64,000 nucleotides of DNA, taken from VYFG01 sp965204165. GTDB taxonomy: Bacteria; Pseudomonadota; Gammaproteobacteria; Arenicellales; Poriferihabitantaceae. Of the stretch, positions 16,278 through 25,627 are shown piece after piece. Where the stretch lies: positions 4,588,001-4,652,000 of the forward strand of contig OZ241969.1 of the NCBI GenBank assembly GCA_965204165.1, in the 5' to 3' direction. A model generated the notes under the pieces. That model did no database searches. It was not told the origin of the DNA and saw only the letters and a list, made by a program, of their open reading frames with translations. Every line of letters begins with the position of its first letter. The stretch's first letter is position 1. The position numbers and the translations under genes are program-made.

Positions 16278-17735
16278 ATGGGGACGGTGAACCGGGTTGC
16301 GCTGCGCGAGGAGTTCGATGCGCACCGGGAGAGTTTCCGGTCACTGTGCAGGGAGGGCAAGGTCAGCGCGGAATGCGAGGTGCTGTTCAACGCCCTGTTG
16401 ATGCTGATGGAGTTGATGATGGCGGTGTTCATGGAAAAGACCACCCGCAAGACGCCGGTGAACGCGAGCCTGCCGCCGTCCCGTGAGGGGAAGGATGAGA
16501 CCGCGGCACGCCCCGGGAGCCGTGGCAGGGGACCGGAGCAGCCGCACTGGGAAACGGGCCATACCCGTCTGGTGAGTGAAACCGGGGTATCCCCGGTGAC
16601 GGAATGTTCGGCCTGCGGCAGGAACCTGGTGCGGGTACGGTGCGAGGGCCATGAGCGTCGCACCCTGGTGGACATCGTGTTCGAGACCCGGGAATACCAC
16701 GTGGATGCCGAGATCAAGACCTGTCCGCGCTGCCATGCCGAGAACCGGGGCGCCTTTCCGGACGGCCTGCCGGGTCCGCTGCAGTACGGACACGGCATCA
16801 TCGCGTTCGCCGCCCACCTGATGGTGGCGCAGATGGTGCCGCTGAAGCGTGTGGTCCAGACCATGAAGGCGATGACGGGACGGGCCATTGCCGAGGCGAC
16901 CCTGCTGGCCTGGCTGCTGCGCCTGCACGATGCCCTGGCGGACTGGGAGGCTGCCGCCGTCGAGTGCCTGCTGGCCGCGCCGGCGCTGCATGTGGACGAG
17001 ACCTCGATCCGCATCGACCGCAAGAACCACTGGCTGCACGACTGCAGCGCCGGAGACCTCACCCTGAAGTTCTGCCACCCCAAGCGGGGCGGCGAGGCGA
17101 TCCGGGACATCGGCATCATCCCCCGGTACGGCGGCGTCCTGGTCCATGACCGCTGGGCCAGCTATCTTGCCTGTGACCACTGCGACCACGCCCTGTGCGG
17201 CGGCCACCTCCTGCGGGATCTGCAGTTCCTCATCGACGCCCATGATCCGGCCTGGGCGAGGCGGATGAAGAAACTGCTCCGGGACGCCGCCCGCAAGGTC
17301 AGGGAAAGCCCGGACAAGGTGCTGTCCGCAAAAGAATGCGCCGCCCTGCAAAAGCGCTACCGGACCATCCTGACCCAGGGGAAGAAGGAACTCCCGGCAA
17401 CCCCTGTGCGCACCGGCGGGAAAAAGCGCGGGCGCATCGCGAAATCCGACGCGGAGAACCTGTGGGAGGCCATGGGAAAGCATGAAACCGAAGTCCTGCG
17501 GTTCGCCAGGGACCCCGCGGTCAGCTTCACCAACAACCTGTCCGAAAGGAACCTCCGGATGGCCAAGGTCAAGCAGAAAGTGTCCGGCTGTTTCCGTACA
17601 TACAAATACGCCGTCGCATGGTGCCGGGTCTCAAGCTATCTGCTGTCCATGTCCTATCAGGGTTACAATCCTCTTGCCGCCATCGAGATCGCTCTCAAGG
17701 GAAAGGCCGCCCACATGCTCAAGACACCTGAATGA
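16278..17735 (+). CDS. IS66-family transposase TnpC, copy 2
   Basis: Identical in amino-acid sequence to the transposase at 13943-15400, with the complete DDE triad. It is coupled by a 4-bp gap to the methyltransferase gene. Confidence 0.93.
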   Translation: MGTVNRVALREEFDAHRESFRSLCREGKVSAECEVLFNALLMLMELMMAVFMEKTTRKTPVNASLPPSREGKDETAARPGSRGRGPEQPHWETGHTRLVSETGVSPVTECSACGRNLVRVRCEGHERRTLVDIVFETREYHVDAEIKTCPRCHAENRGAFPDGLPGPLQYGHGIIAFAAHLMVAQMVPLKRVVQTMKAMTGRAIAEATLLAWLLRLHDALADWEAAAVECLLAAPALHVDETSIRIDRKNHWLHDCSAGDLTLKFCHPKRGGEAIRDIGIIPRYGGVLVHDRWASYLACDHCDHALCGGHLLRDLQFLIDAHDPAWARRMKKLLRDAARKVRESPDKVLSAKECAALQKRYRTILTQGKKELPATPVRTGGKKRGRIAKSDAENLWEAMGKHETEVLRFARDPAVSFTNNLSERNLRMAKVKQKVSGCFRTYKYAVAWCRVSSYLLSMSYQGYNPLAAIEIALKGKAAHMLKTPE

Positions 17736-17768
17736 CCTTCAGGTGCTCCACAGGGGGCTAGTAGTTAC

Positions 17769-17776
17769 ATCTGACC
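17769..17776. repeat. Target duplication of IS66 copy 2 (right)
   Basis: ATCTGACC, the exact partner of 15470-15477. Confidence 0.92.
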
Positions 17777-19080
17777 TAGACCAGCTTATCAGCGCTCCGC
17801 GAGAAGACCTTGCGGTGGAATACAAGACCTGGATGGACCTTACCCAAGGAGTGAATAAAGCCACTCTAGCCAAAGCCTGCATTGCTCTGGCGAATCATGG
17901 AGGCGGTTTTCTTATCCTAGGATTCGAAGAACAAGAGGAGGAGTTGAAATCGATTCCACGCCCTACCAACATTAAAGGGGTTACACAAGATGGAATTAAT
18001 TCCGCGATCCGTCGCTATGCAGAGCCTGCCTTTCATTGCCAGCTCCATCTAGTCAAACATAAATCGACAGGAGTCGATCATCCCATTATCACTGTACCGG
18101 GTGATTTATCCGTCCCCGTTATGAGCAAACGCGCATGTGAAGGGGGCATTCAACAACATCGCTGCTACATACGGAAATCCGGACCTCGTAGCGAGGAGCC
18201 GCAGACAGAGCAAGAATGGAGGACACTGCTGGGAAGATGTGTATTGGCCAACCGTGAAGACCTTCTCAGTTCTATAAGGTCGGTGGTTCTGGGTCACGTA
18301 GAGGCAGAATCCGCCACACCTATTTCAAAAAACCAGTTCGAAGATTTCCGTAGATCCAGTTTCGAAAGATGGCAGACTCTAATCCATACTTTGCCAACAG
18401 ATTCCCGAGGACGGCTTCCAGATGGATATTACATAGTCTCGATTCATCCTGTTGGCTCAACCCCCACCAAGTCGCTCAACAAACTAAATGAACGGCTCGC
18501 ACATGCACGTCGTATTACCTACTCAGGCTGGCCTCCATTCTGGGACCATTATCAATGGATGCCAGATGCAATAGAAGATCATATTGAAGCGTGGGCCGGA
18601 ACAAGAACTGACGGTAATTTTCCCCAAGAGCCGCAATTTTGTGATTATTGGCGTGCGTCTCGTAGTGGGCAGCTATTCACGGTTCGCGGATACACAGAAG
18701 ATTCTCTAAATGAGTATGGGAATGTGTCGGCAGGAGAAATTATCGATATCACTATGCCGATTTGGCGCATTGGTGAAGTTTTATATTTTGCAGCCAGGCA
18801 CCTCGGAGAGTTTGAAAACGTTCAGTCGGTATTGATCAATTGTCAATTTACCGGACTGTCCGGACGAACCATCTCGAGTATTTCTCCTAATCCCTTAGGA
18901 CAATCACGCCCCTGTCGCTCCAGTGAAGTTACAACAGAAGCCAGTGCTACGCTTCAACAACTTCAAGAAAACATGGTTGAGGTTGTTTACGAACTACTGG
19001 TTCCGTTTTATGAGTTGTTCGGATTTTTTCAGCTTTCACGACGACTCGTCGAAGAAAATTTGGCGAGACTTAGAAGATGA
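17769..19080 (+). pseudogene. AlbA_2 (Schlafen-like) domain protein, 5' end displaced by IS66
   Basis: The frame resumes at the target duplication and runs to a TGA at 19078. With its first codons at 15465 the intact gene would encode about 438 residues. The N-terminal part matches the AlbA_2 (Schlafen ATP/DNA-binding) domain: REDLAVEYKTWMDL, then ACIALANHGGGFLILGFEE. The remaining 300 residues have no recognised domain, with a predicted beta-rich middle (RQLFTVRGYTED-type segments) and a hydrophobic C-terminus (ELLVPFYELFGFFQL). Codon use is AT-richer than the neighbours, suggesting separate acquisition. AlbA_2 proteins include transcription regulators and anti-phage effectors; either is possible. 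Any expression would now need an internal or IS-borne start. Confidence 0.65.
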
Positions 19081-19406
19081 TAATTTAAGGAAGGTCTGAT
19101 TAATTGATGTACGGAACGGTGATTTCTGAAATTCGAGATTTCAGTGGATCAAAATGGCCGAAATTACCGGAATCAGTGGCTGAGATCCGGAAAATGCAGG
19201 TAATACACCACCATTTCCATTCTCTCAGGCGAACGTAGTCCGCCATAGCAATTTCAGCCGACTTTGCTCCAATAGTTCCCGTTACGCTATTTCCAGGTTG
19301 CTCATGGATTCCTCGCTGAGAAAATCGGCGAGGATACCGATTGAGAGAAGTTCTAGACCGGTGCTGGCTACACCGTGGTCCCCGGGAGAACCCATATGGG
19401 TGAACA
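19081..19406. other. Intergenic stretch, possible insertion-sequence relic
   Basis: No open frame of note. GGAAGGTCTGATTAATTGAT at 19089-19108 resembles the outer end of some IS5/IS1182-type elements, and CTGAAAT-TCG-AGATTTCAG near 19127-19145 forms an inverted repeat. A weak case for a solo element end. Confidence 0.3.
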
Positions 19407-20029
19407 TTAAAAAACTTGGATTAAAATGCCATAATTTGCTTTTCTTTTACCAATATCTTTAAAACTTGATGCTGCCTTAACTACTCTTCGCACTTTAAAT
19501 CTTCCACTACATTTAGGAATCTTTTGATACTTAGTTATGCCAACACCATCCTTAATATTAATGTATTTTTTTAATGCACGACGTTCTGTAAGAATAATCA
19601 AATAACCATTAGCCAAAGTCGAAGATCTTGATGCCACCTCCCTAAATTTATACAACTTGTGTAGATCTTCTTTTATTTTTTTTTCGCGCTGGAGCCACGC
19701 TTAACTTCAAACACGTATCTATCTCTGCCTGATAAATTTGCTTTTTCGGCATTGGGAATTTTTTTCCCCTGATACACAACAAAATCTGCCCGTTTCTGGC
19801 CAAATTCTTCTTCATTTCCCTTCGCAACGAGGTTTTTGTACATGGGCTCAGCCAAGAGGGAGTGGTCTTCCGGTAAATTCGCCTGAATCAGAGTCATCAT
19901 TTCCGCTACCAAGGCCGCTTCTGGTTGTGAATAACCACGGAAAAATGAACGTCGATATCCTACCCAGAATGAAACACCTTGTATCGCAGGTTCTACCCAA
20001 TCGGGATAGGTTGGTAGTTTTGGGGGCAT
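19407..20029 (-). pseudogene. PD-(D/E)XK-like nuclease gene, frameshifted in an A9 run
   Basis: ATG 20029 starts MPPKLPTYPDWVEPAIQGV. Residues about 75-115 carry a PD-(D/E)XK signature: Gln/Arg before ADFVVYQGKK and then RYVFEVKRGS, with the Asp and Glu-x-Lys in the expected spacing. The frame stops at 19673 immediately after a run of nine A (minus strand; T run 19676-19684). One base more or two fewer would give AKKIKEDLHKLYKFREVAS and continue to 19407, ending GILIQVF. The complete protein would be about 207 residues. The second half alone lacks a start signal. The shift may be a real mutation, an assembly error in a homopolymer, or ribosomal/polymerase slippage. It is convergent with the AlbA_2-domain gene, and the two may be one cargo island. 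Confidence 0.6.
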
Positions 20030-20148
20030 CTGATTTTTTCGTATTATGTTGGCATCAGAATGGTATCCCGATTCTATACTTCAGGTACCTCTGTTAATTC
20101 AGCCAGAATTCTATAATCGCCACACTCTTTTCAACAACAATACTCTCC

Positions 20149-20313
20149 ATGCGCCAGACCACGCTTTCCGATACCGACTTCGACAAGTACATCAAAAAGA
20201 CCAGCAAGGAACGTTTCATGGATGACATGGACAAGATCCTTACAGCAGTTTCTGCCGCTGGCACAAGCGGTTCCGTACCGAAACGCCGGACACCGGTCAT
20301 GCCGGTCCGCTGA
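20149..20313 (+). pseudogene. IS5-family transposase N-terminal relic
   Basis: ATG 20149 begins MRQTTLSDTDFDKYIKKT and continues KERFMDDMDKI, the typical N-terminus of IS5-family transposases. The family resemblance ends near 20237. After that, another phase of the same strand reads TGHAGPLIELPPLPVLTQPP to a TAG near 20382, probably the tail of an unrelated broken gene. No catalytic domain remains. Confidence 0.6.
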
Positions 20314-20457
20314 TCGAACTGCCGCCACTGCCCGTACTCACCCAGCCCCCCAGAGACTGGCGGGAGAAGTTCGTGAACTAGACTTCAACTGACAGTCTGC
20401 CCTATCAAACCGGTAACTGTCAGATCAAGTGCCGACTTCTACACATCAACAGAACAG

Positions 20458-23427
20458 TCACAGACCAAGATCACGGTCCACGACCTTGGGCCTGCGGGGC
20501 GATTCCATCCCCGATTCCCGGCCCTGTTCCTTTGGCCTAGACGCCCTTTCGCCACCCTTTTCCGGCTCCGATTTCCCGTCCATCTCCGGCTTCTTCGCGA
20601 TGCCCTCCAACGCGGAAATTCGCTCCCCGGTGGCCGCCTCCAGTTGCTCCTTCAGCCTCGCCCTGTCGTCCGTGACCAGTTCCGCCCGGTCCCTGGCCCG
20701 GCTGATCTCCACGTAGAATGATTTTTGGGTCGTCAGGTTCGGATGCCCCGCCTCCATGGCGGCGATCACGTTGTCCACGGTCCTGCCCTGAAACGCGTGC
20801 ACCGTCGATGCCCAGGCATGGTCCAGATGCCGCATCTGCGGATCGTTTTTTTCAAGTTCCAGTCTGCGGCCGTCCTCCAGTTGGAAGGATACGCGGCCAT
20901 TGCCGACTTCCGTCACTTCCGCGGTACGGCTGTTGAACAGTCCCAGCCCCCGGTCGTTGCGGGTCCAGCGGATGCGGTCCCCGGCCCGAAGCTCGATCCC
21001 CTCGGCCTTGTAGACTTCGGCCCCGCCGGTTTTCCCTCCGATTTTCTCGGGCTCCCACCCCACAGTTTGCCCTGTGTTCCCGTTCGGACCCTCCAGCAAT
21101 ACCTTTCCGGTCTTGCCGTCCACCCCCATGACCCGGCGTTCGTCGCCCTTTTCGATGCCGATCCTCTTATACGTCCGGTGAAATGCCACCACATCCCCCG
21201 GCGCATAGTTGACCGGAAGGGCCTTCTCGGCGTTGGTGAAACCCTGCGACACCAGCCGCTGGCCCTGGAAGGCGGGGCCGTGGATCCGGCCCTCGCGCTC
21301 CAGGCGCTCCCGTATATGGCCGTTGATGTCCTTTCTCAGTTCATGGCTCGGCGCCATCACCCCGGTCCTTTCGCGCTTCTCCGGGGACAGGCGTAGCCAA
21401 CGGGCGGCGACCGCCCCGGCGATGTTGTCCGCCTTCACCTCGGCGATATTGGCTCCAAGCTTCCCGAACGCCTTTTCCACGTTCCCGGCCAGGCTCGCCT
21501 CGACGGCGGCCTTCAGGTCCGGATCCCGCTGGCGCAGGATCTCGTCCATCACCGCCGTCTTCATGCCCGCCTGCTGAAGCTGGGCGAAGGGCTTGCCCGC
21601 GTCCACGGCTTCGAGCTGCTTGCTGTCCCCCACCAACACCACCCGGGGAATCCGCAATGCCTTCGCGATCCGAAGGAGGTTCCGGGCCTGCACGGTGGAA
21701 GCAAGCGATCCCTCGTCCACCACCAGCACGGTTTTTTTGAACTTTTCCCGCAATTCCTTCCGACCCCTTCCGGTCAGTCTTCCCTCTGCCACGCCCGCGT
21801 TGCGTGCAAGAAACATCTGCAGGGTCTCGGATTCGATCCCCGACTCCGCGCCCAGCGTGCCCGCCGCCGAGGCCGAGGGGGCGAGGCCCGCCATGCGGTA
21901 GCCCTGCTTCTCCGCCAGCGCCCGGGCTCGGTTCAGCATCGTGGTCTTGCCGGTGCCGGCGTATCCCTGCACCCCCACCACCCGGTCCTTCGCGGACAGG
22001 ATCAGTTTCACGGCCTCCTTCTGACCCTCGGTCAGCGGCCCCTTGTGGAGGCGGGCGCTGACCGCCCAGCTCCTCATCATCGGACGGCCATGGCCCTGGC
22101 CTTCGCGCATGAGGCCGATGGTCTCGCGCTCGTCCGCCAGCGCCCGGTCGGTGGTCAGGCCGTCTCCCGTGTGGAACGCGGGGGCGACGTACAGGCCATT
22201 CTCCTTCCGCAGGCCTTCCACCGCCCGCTCCGCCGCCTCCACCGACACCATCCCGGGCTTCCAGGAAAGCGCGGCGGCCAGAAGCTCCGTCCGGCTGAAC
22301 ACCGCCTCCCGTTCCCCCAGATGCGCCACCGCCCATTTTATTGCCTCAGTAGCGAGATCCTTCGATTCACTTGCCGGTATGGGAATATCCGCCATCGATG
22401 GCTCCACAGCCCTGCCGGTCTTCCCGGCTTTCTCTGGTGCCGCACCCGAAGCGGATAAATCCTTGCCGGATTCCCTATACGCTACACCTGATGCATGAAT
22501 TGCACCGGCGGTGAGTGCATTGGCATCGAAGCCCATGGTCTTCGCCTGTTCCCGCCAGTGCGCCCGGAGTGCATCCTTGTCCACGTCCCGTTTCGACGCC
22601 CGCGTCATCAGCGCCGCCCGCTCGGCCAGGCGCTGGTTGCCGGCGGTGCCGCTCCCGTCCGCCGCCCGCTCCGCCACCGCCGCCTCGATCTCCGCCCTCC
22701 GGGTGGAGAACGCCTCGATCACCCTGCGGGATATCCCCGCAATCTCGAACCTCCCGTCCGCATGGGTCTTTTCAATCCCGTAACCGAGCTTCATCAGGCC
22801 ACCGGCCAGTTCGCTCCGGCAGATCATGCCGATCAGTTTCTGGTTGCGGTACAGCCCCTCGTTGGCCATGGTCCGCCATTTCCCGTCTTCTCCCCGAACC
22901 ATGTTGGCGAGCACGGCATGGGTGTGCAATTGGGGATCGAGATTGCGCGAGGTGTCGTGCAGGAAGGTGGCAACCACCGTCTTCTGGTTTCCCGCGCGGA
23001 CCAGCCGGCCGGTCGCGGGGTCCCGCAGACGGGTCTCGGCGGCGTTTTTCTCGACCCAGGCCAGCGACTTCGCGACCGCCTGCCGGTGTGCTTCCACGAT
23101 GCGTTTTTCATCCCCACCCACCAGTGCGGCCAGGGAAACGGACTTGGGGGCGGAGAAGGTCAGGTCCCGGCCGGGCCGGTGAATGACATTCCCTTCCCGG
23201 TCCATCCGGCCGAGCCGCTGCCCGCTGCCGTCCGGCACCTCGCCCCGGAGAACCGCCTTGAACGCCTCCGGGTCCACATTCCCCTCGAGGCCGAGCTCGG
23301 CCGCGCCCTTCCCCGCCCAGGCGCTCATCCGAAGGTGTTCGGGATCGTCCTTCGCGTAATATCCGTCCCGCTCGTAGTAGGAGGCGCCCTGGGCGGCCGA
23401 AGCCACGGAGCCGACCGACACTACCAC
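20458..23427 (-). CDS. traI: MobF-family conjugative relaxase-helicase (TraI/TrwC-like)
   Basis: Nicks the transfer origin, stays covalently bound to the strand and unwinds it during conjugation. The N-terminal TrwC domain has the tyrosine motif YYERDGYY (17-24) and the metal-binding histidines H157 and the pair in LDPQLHTH (163-170). The helicase domain has Walker A GYAGTGKTT near 485-493 and Walker B VLVVDEGS near 568. The end is a hydrophilic Pro/Lys/Glu tail. At 989 residues it is close to TrwC (966) and much shorter than F TraI (1756). The start is GTG at 23427, overlapping the traD stop; GTG 23421 would give the more usual MSVGSV start. No frameshift is visible, so it may still act in trans. 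Confidence 0.9.
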   Translation of the reverse strand: MVVSVGSVASAAQGASYYERDGYYAKDDPEHLRMSAWAGKGAAELGLEGNVDPEAFKAVLRGEVPDGSGQRLGRMDREGNVIHRPGRDLTFSAPKSVSLAALVGGDEKRIVEAHRQAVAKSLAWVEKNAAETRLRDPATGRLVRAGNQKTVVATFLHDTSRNLDPQLHTHAVLANMVRGEDGKWRTMANEGLYRNQKLIGMICRSELAGGLMKLGYGIEKTHADGRFEIAGISRRVIEAFSTRRAEIEAAVAERAADGSGTAGNQRLAERAALMTRASKRDVDKDALRAHWREQAKTMGFDANALTAGAIHASGVAYRESGKDLSASGAAPEKAGKTGRAVEPSMADIPIPASESKDLATEAIKWAVAHLGEREAVFSRTELLAAALSWKPGMVSVEAAERAVEGLRKENGLYVAPAFHTGDGLTTDRALADERETIGLMREGQGHGRPMMRSWAVSARLHKGPLTEGQKEAVKLILSAKDRVVGVQGYAGTGKTTMLNRARALAEKQGYRMAGLAPSASAAGTLGAESGIESETLQMFLARNAGVAEGRLTGRGRKELREKFKKTVLVVDEGSLASTVQARNLLRIAKALRIPRVVLVGDSKQLEAVDAGKPFAQLQQAGMKTAVMDEILRQRDPDLKAAVEASLAGNVEKAFGKLGANIAEVKADNIAGAVAARWLRLSPEKRERTGVMAPSHELRKDINGHIRERLEREGRIHGPAFQGQRLVSQGFTNAEKALPVNYAPGDVVAFHRTYKRIGIEKGDERRVMGVDGKTGKVLLEGPNGNTGQTVGWEPEKIGGKTGGAEVYKAEGIELRAGDRIRWTRNDRGLGLFNSRTAEVTEVGNGRVSFQLEDGRRLELEKNDPQMRHLDHAWASTVHAFQGRTVDNVIAAMEAGHPNLTTQKSFYVEISRARDRAELVTDDRARLKEQLEAATGERISALEGIAKKPEMDGKSEPEKGGERASRPKEQGRESGMESPRRPKVVDRDLGL

Positions 23428-23988
23428 GCCATCCAGTCCAGATTTTTCTTTTGACTTCCGGAGCCGGTTTTTCCTGTTTTTCCTGTTTTTCCTGTAGCTT
23501 TGGGTGCTGGCCGGTCCGTGGTTTCATCGATGGGTTTCGGCGCCGGCAGACAGCCGGATGATTTCTTCTGTGCTTCAGTAGCAACCGGAATGTCATCGGC
23601 GGGGATTTCATCGGTTTTGGGGGCCGGTTCCAGCTTCACCGGATTCCTCCCCCCTACTTCCTGACGTATGGATGGAACGAATCGTTCGGCAATCTTTGGG
23701 CGATTGGAGTAATCCAGCCTGATCCTTGCCACCGGCAGCGGGCCGGGAAACCGGAGGTATCCGTTCAGGTTCTGAAGGCGCATGATCTCCGAAGCGAGGG
23801 CCAGTGCGCGGAGTTCCCGCTTGGGCGTGAGGGATACCCCATCCCTTATGGTGTTGGCCCCGTAGGAGAGGCCCTCGTTCATCCCCTCCACCTCGCTCCT
23901 GCCCAGACAGTCCGCAGACCACTGCGCGGTGTCGCGGTCCGGTACCGCCAGCACCACCCGGGTGCCGCATAGCCCCGAGATGGTCTCC

Positions 23989-23998
23989 GCCCCGTTTC
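23989..23998. repeat. Target duplication of the IS4-like element (left)
   Basis: GCCCCGTTTC, repeated at 25618-25627. The last base may instead belong to the inverted repeat. Confidence 0.85.
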
Positions 23999-25617
23999 AG
24001 CAATTCCCGCTAATTCTATCACGGATTGGATTCGGCGGATTTCATGGTTTGAGCCCCTGTTCCCCGACTACGCGGGGAGGGAACCCCCTCCGGGCGGTGT
24101 GCCGGATTGTCTGCTGGCCACATGATTCCCCGAAGAACCGGCCCGTTGCATATTCGGACACGGCCGCCGGGTCAGGAAGTGTCGAAGGGCACCAACTCCG
24201 TCTTCCGGTGCCCGAACGCGATCGCCCGGTACAGGGTCTCCCAGTCCGGAATGTAGAACTCCGTGAACAGCCCGCGCAACCGCACCCACAGGTATTTCGA
24301 ACCGCCCGCCTTCTCCCGGGCCGCCCGGAACAGCGCACAGCACCGCTGCTGCACCTGGTCGATGAGGAACGCCAGCATCGTCAGGTGGGCGAACACCGTC
24401 GCCAGATGCCGCTTGCCGTGACCAAAGTTGTGCTCGAAGCCGTAGCCTTGGTTCTTCAGGGTGTTGAACGTCTCGTTCTCGATGCGCCAACGGGCGCGTC
24501 CGGCCCGCATCAGGTCATGCGCGTTCGATTCCGTGACCTCCATGTCCGTGACCCAGGAGAAGTGCAGTTCCCGGCCATCGGGGCGGGTCTCCCGGCACGC
24601 CAGGAAGTTCACTGCCAGATCGGGGTTCGCCTGGTTCAGCGGTACGCCGTTCAGAAACCGGAACCGGAAACGGCTGCCGCCCCCTTCCGACCTCTCCACG
24701 GTACGGGTCGCCGCCGAGGCCTCGACACGGCGGAACAGTTCCCCATGGTCCCCCGGCTTCACGCCCAGGACATACCGCATGTCCAGTTCCCCCAGCAGCC
24801 GGATGTGCGGCCCGTTCGACGCCAGCGCATCCTCCACCACCAGCAGCTTCAGGTGCGGATGCTCGCGACGGACGTCACGCAGCAGACGCTTCGCCGCGTT
24901 GCGCTCGCAGTCGTTCTTCCGCGAACCGTCCGAACGCATGATCGGTTCCGGCGCCAGCGGGAACACCTCCCGGTGCTCCGGGTGGACCAGTACCGCCCCC
25001 AGCATCTGGTGGTACCAGGTGGTGCTGCCGTCACGGTGATGTTTCTCGCAGCAATGGTCGCAATGCACACTCTTCGACGAGAAGTACCCCGTCCCGTCCA
25101 CCGACAGCAGATGATGGCCCAGCCAGGTGAAACCCTCCAGACCCTTGCCACGCTGAAGGGCCGCGAACACACCCTTGAAGGCACCCCGCAGCGCACGCGG
25201 GTCCACCAGGTCCAGGCGCTCGCGCATCGCCGTGTCCGACGGCGCGCGGCCAACCCCGTACAGTTCCCTGAGGTTCGACCGGATCCGGCCCTCGTCCCGT
25301 GCGTCCTGCTCGAAACTCAGCAGCGACGGGTACTTCAGCGCGAATACCGCCAGACCCGACATCAGGCAGTCCGTCAGTGCCAGGCCCCGGCTCACGATGG
25401 GATCCTCAATGCGATCAAAATGCCCACGCACCACCCGAAGCAGACCCGGAACGCTCAGGGTCTTGCGAAACACGGCTTTCGACATGACAGATCATCCGAT
25501 ATCGTGAAATCAGACGGATCATACCGCCTTTTCAGGAAAAGTCTGCGAACCGCCTTCCCCCAGCACCGCCTCAAACCCACGTCTTTATTGGACTACAGAT
25601 GATGGCGGGAATTGCTG
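23999..25617 (-). mobile_element. IS4-like insertion sequence inside traD
   Basis: About 1,619 bp. Both ends read CAGCAATTCCCGC inward, and a 10-bp target duplication flanks them, as in IS4-family elements. It carries one transposase gene in the same direction as traD. Confidence 0.88.
24172..25485 (-). CDS. IS4-like transposase
   Basis: A 437-residue DDE transposase from ATG 25485 (MSKAVFRKTLSVPGLL). A helical N-terminal region (SRGLALTDCLMSGLAVFAL) precedes the core. The Asp residues are in LSVDGTGYFSSK (near 129) and VVEDALASNGPHI (near 216). The Glu lies in WRIENETFNTLKNQGY, followed by FEHNFGHGK, a phrase typical of one IS4-like group. The CDHCCEKHH cluster after the first Asp may bind metal. 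It appears complete, with no frameshift. Confidence 0.85.
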   Translation of the reverse strand: MSKAVFRKTLSVPGLLRVVRGHFDRIEDPIVSRGLALTDCLMSGLAVFALKYPSLLSFEQDARDEGRIRSNLRELYGVGRAPSDTAMRERLDLVDPRALRGAFKGVFAALQRGKGLEGFTWLGHHLLSVDGTGYFSSKSVHCDHCCEKHHRDGSTTWYHQMLGAVLVHPEHREVFPLAPEPIMRSDGSRKNDCERNAAKRLLRDVRREHPHLKLLVVEDALASNGPHIRLLGELDMRYVLGVKPGDHGELFRRVEASAATRTVERSEGGGSRFRFRFLNGVPLNQANPDLAVNFLACRETRPDGRELHFSWVTDMEVTESNAHDLMRAGRARWRIENETFNTLKNQGYGFEHNFGHGKRHLATVFAHLTMLAFLIDQVQQRCCALFRAAREKAGGSKYLWVRLRGLFTEFYIPDWETLYRAIAFGHRKTELVPFDTS

Positions 25618-25627
25618 GCCCCGTTTC
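25618..25627. repeat. Target duplication of the IS4-like element (right)
   Basis: GCCCCGTTTC, the partner of 23989-23998. Confidence 0.85.

Larger units (their letters stand above)
15478..17768 (+). mobile_element. IS66-family element with methyltransferase passenger, copy 2
   Basis: Same 2,291-bp element as at 13143-15433, in the same orientation and 44 bp further on. It has its own 8-bp duplication ATCTGACC, different from that of copy 1, so it is a separate transposition event. It disrupts the AlbA_2-domain gene after the fourth codon. Confidence 0.93.

Noticed and set aside
13143..17768. Composite transposon formed by the two IS66 copies
   Set aside because: Each copy has its own 8-bp duplication, and the outermost flanks (CATTCTGA and ATCTGACC) do not match, so the pair did not move as one unit.
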